A DNA stretch of 64,000 nt from an uncultured Clostridia bacterium (GTDB taxonomy: Bacteria; Bacillota; Clostridia; Oscillospirales; Ruminococcaceae): positions 62,001-126,000 of the forward strand of contig CAMUJF010000006.1 in the NCBI GenBank assembly GCA_947089135.1, given 5' to 3'. Numbering within the stretch: the first letter of the stretch is position 1; every line of letters starts with the position of its first letter. A program made the position numbers and the translations under genes. The notes under the pieces are model-generated. The model saw only the letters and a list, made by a program, of their open reading frames with translations. It had not been told where the DNA came from and did not search any database. This document shows positions 59,519 to 64,000 of the stretch, in pieces.

Positions 59519-60727
59519 ATGAATATCACTTCCGAAATAGTAGGCGAGATCATCGAAAATAAAAACATCTATGTGGATTTCCAGCCGATATATTCACTGA
59601 ACACAAAAAAAGTTATAGGTCTTGAGGCTCTTGCCCGCGGGGATTACCACGGAGAATCGGTCTCTCCGGGTTTCCTGTTCAATTACGCACACGAAAACGA
59701 CTGCGTTCTTTACGTTGACAGACTCTGCCGTGAAAAGGCTATGAGCGCTTTCGCACACAGGCATGAAGCCGCTCCCACGCTGTTTATAAACTTTGAGACC
59801 TCGGTGCTGAACAATATCGTCCCCGGAAACGGCGAGATAATGCAAACCGCTGCCGAGAACCATATTTCTCCCGAAAACGTGGTGATAGAGCTTAACGAGT
59901 CCTATGTAAACGACAGCTACGATCTGATGATGTTTGTGGACTTCTACCGCTCCAAGGGATTCCTGATAGCTCTCGACAACGTGAGCACAGGTCTTGACAC
60001 TATGAACAGAATAATGTTGGTCAATCCCGATATTATCAAAATAGACCGCGCTATAGTCAGCAATATCGAGTCCAACGCTTACAATCAGGAGGTTTTCAAG
60101 TCCATAATAAACACCGCCAAGCGTCTGGGAGCAATGACGGTGGCGGAGGGCGTTGAAACGGTGGACGAGGTCATCACCTGTATGCTTATGGGCGTGGATT
60201 ACTTCCAAGGCTTCTACTTCTCGAAGCCGGAGCAGTTCAACTACATATTTTCAAACGAAGCGCGGCTCAAGCTTGAGGACGCGGCGCTGAAGCTGAATCT
60301 GAGCATAAAGAAAAATCCCACGGTGGTGAACGTACAGATCGAGACCTACAAGAGGATAGTCTACGACCTTATAAGCAATCTTACCGGTATGGACAGGGAC
60401 GAATACGACGATGCGCTGAAGCAGTACGTCTCGGAGCACAAGGAGATCGAGTGCGTGTTCCTGATAGACGAAAAGGGATTCCAGATATCAGACACGGTAA
60501 TGGCGGAGGGCTGCGAGATACTGCCGGGCTATACTCCCGCCATAAGAGGCGTGAACCACGATATCAAAAACTATTTTTACGCAATAAAAGAACAGATCGA
60601 GGATCCGTTCATTTCAGGCTGGTACATATCAAGCGCCACGGGCAAAAGCTGCAAGACCATATCGTCTCACCTTTACGGCAGGGACGGAAAATTAATAGTG
60701 GCTTGCGTGGACTTGAAAAGAAGATAA
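59519..60727 (+). CDS. EAL domain protein with degenerate active site and C-terminal sensor-like domain
   Basis: A 402-residue soluble protein. The N-terminal EAL domain (about 10-245) keeps VIGLEALARGDYHG, VIELNESYVNDSY and MTVAEGVETVDEV, but the usual DDFGTGYSS is IALDNVSTGLDT, so one metal-binding Asp is replaced and catalysis is doubtful. The rest (about 265-400; YKRIVYDLISNLTGMDRDEY, VFLIDEKGFQISDTVM, and WYISSATGKSCKTISSHLY) looks like a PAS/Cache-type sensor fold placed behind the EAL domain. It may bind c-di-GMP as an effector rather than degrade it. AGGAG precedes the ATG. Confidence 0.88.
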   Translation: MNITSEIVGEIIENKNIYVDFQPIYSLNTKKVIGLEALARGDYHGESVSPGFLFNYAHENDCVLYVDRLCREKAMSAFAHRHEAAPTLFINFETSVLNNIVPGNGEIMQTAAENHISPENVVIELNESYVNDSYDLMMFVDFYRSKGFLIALDNVSTGLDTMNRIMLVNPDIIKIDRAIVSNIESNAYNQEVFKSIINTAKRLGAMTVAEGVETVDEVITCMLMGVDYFQGFYFSKPEQFNYIFSNEARLKLEDAALKLNLSIKKNPTVVNVQIETYKRIVYDLISNLTGMDRDEYDDALKQYVSEHKEIECVFLIDEKGFQISDTVMAEGCEILPGYTPAIRGVNHDIKNYFYAIKEQIEDPFISGWYISSATGKSCKTISSHLYGRDGKLIVACVDLKRR

Positions 60728-60732
60728 AAATT

Positions 60733-60760
60733 CGGGGACGGAAAACCGTCCCCGTTTTTT
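60733..60760 (+). terminator. Terminator behind the EAL gene
   Basis: CGGGGACGG (60733-60741), AAAA loop, CCGTCCCCG (60746-60754), then TTTTTT. A strong rho-independent terminator five bases behind the stop codon. Confidence 0.92.
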
Positions 60761-60763
60761 ACT

Positions 60764-61159
60764 CTATAGAATATTGTACCATGTGGGAAGCTCCATGCGG
60801 TACAATAGATCAAGCTGACGGCTTATATTCCTGAGCTCTGCGTCAAGCTCGTCGTTAGCTTCTTCAAGATAGGGCTTCACGCGAGACACAGAGGTGCTTA
60901 TGGTATTAAGCTTGTCATCGCGGACGAAAACGCTCATTTTCCTTTCAAATTTGTTCCACTTTTTATTGAGCTTATCCGCGGCTTCGGAAGCCTTTTCAAC
61001 GTCGTTTTTCTGAGTGTAAGCTGTTATTTCTTTAATAATGCTGTCAAGCTCATCGTTTTCGTCCTTTATGACAAAAGCGGCGAAAACCGAGTACGCCGCA
61101 ATTGCCAGCATAAGACATACGGAGGTTATAAGGCGGCTCACAGGCTCACTCCTTTTCAA
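60764..61159 (-). CDS. DUF4363 family protein
   Basis: A 131-residue protein with one N-terminal membrane helix (about 9-30) and a helical extracytoplasmic domain (ELDSIIKEITAYTQKNDVEK; KKWNKFERKMSVFVRDD) of the DUF4363 type. It overlaps the DUF421 gene by 14 bases, so the two are translationally coupled. Pairs of DUF421 and DUF4363 genes are common in spore-forming Firmicutes. Function unknown. Confidence 0.85.
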   Translation of the reverse strand: MKRSEPVSRLITSVCLMLAIAAYSVFAAFVIKDENDELDSIIKEITAYTQKNDVEKASEAADKLNKKWNKFERKMSVFVRDDKLNTISTSVSRVKPYLEEANDELDAELRNISRQLDLLYRMELPTWYNIL

Positions 61160-61814
61160 TAAGAGAATAGTTGCGGTCGATATCGACAGTCATAAGGAAA
61201 ACGTCCTTAACGGCTGTTTTTTCTTTTTTAAGGATATTTTCTGTCCACTCCTCGGTAAGCTCAAGCCGCTTCATTGCTCCGCGTACAAACTCGCCGTCCG
61301 AAATGACTACTTCGGGCGGGTTCTTGCTTTTTCCTTTCAGGGACATATCCTCGTTGGTAATGTTGCGGTACTGGTATTTCTGGTACACTGAAAGACTTCC
61401 GGTAGTCTCCACCACTGCAAACTGCACTTCGCTTATATCGAAAATTCCCTGACCGCGGAGTGCGGCGATAAGGTCGTCAACAGTGAAGCGTATTGCTTTC
61501 ATCTGCTTCTGATCAAGCTTGCCGTCCTTGATTATAATGATGGGTATGCCGCAGGATAATCGTCTTATAACGCGGCTTTTTATTTCCAGCCATGACATTA
61601 TAACGTCCAGTCCCGCAAGGGTTATTATCGGAACGATCCCCGTCAGAAGCGGCATACCCGTGTCCTCGACGGGAAGCGTTGCAATGTTGGATATGAGGAT
61701 AGTCACCGCCAGCTCCGAGGGCTGAAGCTCCCCTATCTGCCGCTTGCCCATGAGACGGACTGAAAATATCAGCAGGGTATAGAGTATTATTGCTCTTATG
61801 AAAACTACCGACAT
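61146..61814 (-). CDS. DUF421 (YetF-like) membrane protein
   Basis: A 222-residue protein with three N-terminal membrane helices and the hallmark RLMGKRQIGELQPSELAVTI; the cytosolic domain (IPIIIIKDGKLDQKQMKAIR; DDLIAALRGQGIFDISEVQF) follows. YetF-type proteins have been linked to spore germination as partners of SpoVAF; I recall this from the literature and have not checked it. Here a SpoVAF/GerA-like gene lies divergently about 600 bases away, which fits. The RBS AAGGTG precedes the ATG. Confidence 0.9.
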   Translation of the reverse strand: MSVVFIRAIILYTLLIFSVRLMGKRQIGELQPSELAVTILISNIATLPVEDTGMPLLTGIVPIITLAGLDVIMSWLEIKSRVIRRLSCGIPIIIIKDGKLDQKQMKAIRFTVDDLIAALRGQGIFDISEVQFAVVETTGSLSVYQKYQYRNITNEDMSLKGKSKNPPEVVISDGEFVRGAMKRLELTEEWTENILKKEKTAVKDVFLMTVDIDRNYSLIEKE

Positions 61815-61908
61815 GGAAAAACACCTTTCAGAAAATAGAAATTAGAGGATAGATGCGGAGGGAAATTGAGGTATTATAAATTCATGTTTATCGCACTAAT
61901 GTAAATAA

Positions 61909-62174
61909 AACCGTCAGGGCTTGGCTGGTCAAGCTGAGCACAGCTTGCGGGTGACAAGGGGGCAGAGTCCCCTTGTCGCGCTCCGCAGAGCGCGAAACTC
62001 TTTCCCCGCGCCTCGGCTGAAAGCCGAGATAAGCAGAGCGCATAGCCTCAAAAAACGGAGAAAGGGGTGAGGAATGGCGAGAGCCATTCCGAGGGGGAGC
62101 GAACACGACCGCTCCCCCTTCTTGCGGTTTAAGCTGAGTATATCTTAAAAACAATCCTGTGGATTGTTTTTAAG
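61909..62174. repeat. Structured hairpin-chain element, copy 3
   Basis: About 266 nt in the same order as copy 1: AAGCTGAGCACAGCTT; CAAGGGG...CCCCTTG with a GCAGAG centre; TCGCGCTCCGCAGAGCGCGA; an extra hairpin CTCGGCTGAAAGCCGAG; CGGAGAAAGGGGTGA; GAATGGCGAGAGCCATTC; GGGGGAGCG...CGCTCCCCC; and a final stem on AAAACAATCC/GGATTGTTTT. It lies between the divergent DUF421 and GerA-like genes. The following 62175-62421 holds a TATAAT (62341-62346) without a clear -35 and nothing else recognisable. Confidence 0.8.
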
Positions 62175-62421
62175 ATTCATCAGCTGTGGAACAAAAGGGC
62201 TTTGCCACCTCGACCCCCGCGAGCTGGGCTCAGCCCGACCGGCTAATCTCTGGCGGGTTTATTTGCGAGTGCGCTAAACAAAAATTTAAATCTCAACAAA
62301 ATTCCCCGCTGCATTTTGTTTTCTCTGAAAATTATTCCCTTATAATACGAAAAAATTCTATGTATTTTTTTTGCTGCAAACGGTAATAATATCCATGAAA
62401 AATAACGACAAGGAGTATGAA

Positions 62422-63912
62422 ATGAACCCGTCAAATCTGTTCGACTATAAGGATACCCCGCTGTCTCCGTCCCTTGCGGAAAACGTGTCCAACATAGAGA
62501 CCGTTCTCGGAAAAAGCTCCGACCTGCTGCTGAATCCTTTTTATATCGGAAACATAGCCTGCAATCTGATCTGCTTTGAGGGACTGATATCCACCCAGAC
62601 AATTACCAATCTGATACTGGCTCCGCTGACAAATCTTGACCCCAAGAAGTACCCCGCTGCCGATAAGCTTTTTTCTCATATACATGATAATATGCTTTTG
62701 GCTATCGACAGAGGAATGCCCCAAAAGTACGGCGAGCTTATCCACAGACTGATGAGCGGATTTGCGGTACTGCTGATAGACGGCTGTCCGAAAGCCTTTG
62801 CTTTTGGAGTTCAGGGCTATGAGACCCGCGGGATAAGCGAGCCGTCCTCGGAGGGAAATATCCGCGGCTCTCACGAGGGCTTTGTGGAAACGGTGCGGAC
62901 GAATATGTCTCTTGTGCGCAGGAGGATAAAGTCTCCGCTGCTTCGGTTCGAGCTTTTCCCCATAACCGAGGTCAGCAAGGTGGACGTGATAATTGCCTAC
63001 ATGACCGACCGCGTACCCATGAAGCTTGTAAAAAAGATAAAGAAAAAGCTTGAGGAGCTGCCCCTTGAAAGCATACTGGGAAGCGGCTATGTGGAGCCGT
63101 TTATGGAAGATCCGAAACCCGCTCTGTTTTCCGGAGTGTCGGTAACGGAACGTCCCGACGTGTTCTGCGCGAAAATTTTAGAGGGACGTATAGGCATCCT
63201 TATCGAGGGCACGCCCTTTGCGCTTGTGTGTCCCGCTCTTTTTATCGAAAATTTCCAGACACTGGACGACTACAATTTCCGTCCGTTTTACGCCTTTATG
63301 ATAAGGTGGATAAGGTATCTTTCATTTTTCCTTGCTGTATTCCTGCCTGCGGTATACGTTGCCGTGGTGACGTTCCACCCTGAACTTTTCAATCACACGC
63401 TGCTTATGACCCTTGCCTCAGCGGAACAGACCGCGCCTCTCCCTATTGCCATTGAAGCGTTTATAGTACTGCTTTTTTACGAGATAATCCGCGAGGCTGG
63501 AGTGCGTCTGCCCAAAAGCGTAGGCGGAGCGGTATCTATCGTAGGCGGACTGATAATAGGCGACGCGGCGGTGTCCGCGGGAATAATCTCAAATCCGCTG
63601 CTGCTTGCCTGCGCCATATCGGTAACGGCTTCATTTGTGATACCGAGTCTTAATCAGCAGATAACGGTGTTGAGGTTCATAGCCGTTGCGGCGGGAGGCA
63701 TAAGCGGTCTTTACGGAATATCACTTTTAGCCGCCGCCGTACTGGTAAATATATGTGCCCTTGAAAACCACGGCGCGCCCGTGATGTCGCCGCTGTCGCC
63801 GTTTACTCCGAAAGCCATGCGGGACGTGCTTACAAGGATAGGCTTTCCCCGAATGGCAAAGGGACAGGCGAGCGTTGAAAGGCTTCACGGCGTTGATATG
63901 GACAGACAGTAA
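62422..63912 (+). CDS. GerA/SpoVAF family spore germination protein
   Basis: A 496-residue membrane protein of the GerA A-subunit/SpoVAF family: a soluble N-terminal domain (about 1-285; MNPSNLFDYKDTPLSPSLAE, RGISEPSSEGNIRGSHEGFV) and about five to six membrane helices (from 290: RYLSFFLAVFLPAVYVAVVTF, PLPIAIEAFIVLLFYEIIRE). The EPSSExxIRGxxEGF motif is diagnostic. No B or C subunit genes follow, which favours SpoVAF over a full germinant receptor. The ATG at 62422 has AAGGAG upstream. Together with the YetF-like gene it suggests a spore-forming host. Confidence 0.92.
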   Translation: MNPSNLFDYKDTPLSPSLAENVSNIETVLGKSSDLLLNPFYIGNIACNLICFEGLISTQTITNLILAPLTNLDPKKYPAADKLFSHIHDNMLLAIDRGMPQKYGELIHRLMSGFAVLLIDGCPKAFAFGVQGYETRGISEPSSEGNIRGSHEGFVETVRTNMSLVRRRIKSPLLRFELFPITEVSKVDVIIAYMTDRVPMKLVKKIKKKLEELPLESILGSGYVEPFMEDPKPALFSGVSVTERPDVFCAKILEGRIGILIEGTPFALVCPALFIENFQTLDDYNFRPFYAFMIRWIRYLSFFLAVFLPAVYVAVVTFHPELFNHTLLMTLASAEQTAPLPIAIEAFIVLLFYEIIREAGVRLPKSVGGAVSIVGGLIIGDAAVSAGIISNPLLLACAISVTASFVIPSLNQQITVLRFIAVAAGGISGLYGISLLAAAVLVNICALENHGAPVMSPLSPFTPKAMRDVLTRIGFPRMAKGQASVERLHGVDMDRQ

Positions 63913-63924
63913 CATTGATATATG

Positions 63925-64000
63925 ATACTAATCCCTCATTGAATTATGCACGATCTCCCGCCGCATAACCGCATATATACTAGGCTCTATTGCAAAATTT
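63925..64000. mobile_element. MITE end (ATAC-AATCCCT family), running to the window edge
   Basis: ATACTAATCCCTCATTGAAT starts at 63925, and TATGCACGATCTCCCGCCGC follows the same order as the inverted right end of the 47570-47672 element. The copy continues or is cut beyond the window. It lies 13 bases behind the GerA-like stop codon. Confidence 0.65.

Noticed and set aside
1..64000. tRNA, rRNA, riboswitch or T-box genes
   Set aside because: I scanned intergenic regions for cloverleaf ends, CCA-proximal T-loops and riboswitch cores by eye and found none; a covariance search could still reveal short ones.

Overview
The window looks like a chromosome segment of an anaerobic, Gram-positive, plant-fibre-degrading Firmicute of the Ruminococcus/Oscillospiraceae type. 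That reading rests on strong AGGAGG-type ribosome sites, lipoprotein glycoside hydrolases (GH1, GH5, GH51 and a GH113-like enzyme), an S-layer-homology protein, MerR/PadR/MarR one-component regulators, DUF6809 and DUF4363 proteins, and a GerA/SpoVAF-type spore germination protein. The species assignment is inference; there is no rRNA or tRNA gene in the window.

Layout: 1-8.7 kb holds the end of a chemoreceptor gene, a MarR-MATE efflux operon with a textbook autoregulated promoter, a surface protein, ttcA, prfB (without the usual frameshift site) and a run of small unknown genes that includes a tandem duplicate. 8.8-14.6 kb is a polyamine operon, speD - lipoprotein - speA - small membrane protein - speE - speB - a pyroglutamyl-peptidase-like gene. 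Together these enzymes would turn arginine into agmatine, putrescine and spermidine. 14.7-19.8 kb carries a GH113-like mannanase and a GtrA-heterodimeric ABC exporter operon. 19.9-31.2 kb is a carbohydrate-use region: an AraC regulator, GH1 and a sugar-binding lipoprotein on the minus strand, diverging from GH51 and GH5 on the plus strand. A shared intergenic region there carries mirrored pairs of 21-bp repeats. It is followed by a cytosolic sugar-sensor/GGDEF fusion protein.

31.6-44.6 kb is mostly housekeeping (PadR-HAAS pair, rsmE, secDF, ksgA) plus a GGDEF protein and a YcdB/SLH surface protein. 44.7-49.8 kb is accessory and decayed: an 881-aa MerR regulator fused to large sensor-like domains, a 51-aa ORF, a complete 103-bp MITE, an IS256-family transposase remnant, a broken BRO-type antirepressor and a phage repressor with an in-frame amber stop. 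49.9-60.8 kb has pfkA, two EAL proteins, an OmpR-type two-component system, a Fic-nth operon and a duplicated DUF6809/ribbon-helix-helix locus. 60.8-64 kb pairs a DUF421 (YetF-like) and a DUF4363 gene with a GerA/SpoVAF-like gene.

The most interesting unexplained structure is a ~205-266 nt intergenic element present three times (about 10.2, 58.4 and 61.9 kb). It consists of a chain of hairpins whose stems differ between copies by paired, compensatory changes while loops and linkers stay constant. This is what a conserved structured RNA, or a transposable element selected for structure, would look like. Second is the divergent AraC-type control region at 25.0-25.2 kb, in which each promoter has two 21-bp repeats with the -35 box at exactly the same place in the second repeat. 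Four c-di-GMP-related proteins, a nested MITE with a visible target duplication and several perfect operator-in-promoter arrangements complete the picture.
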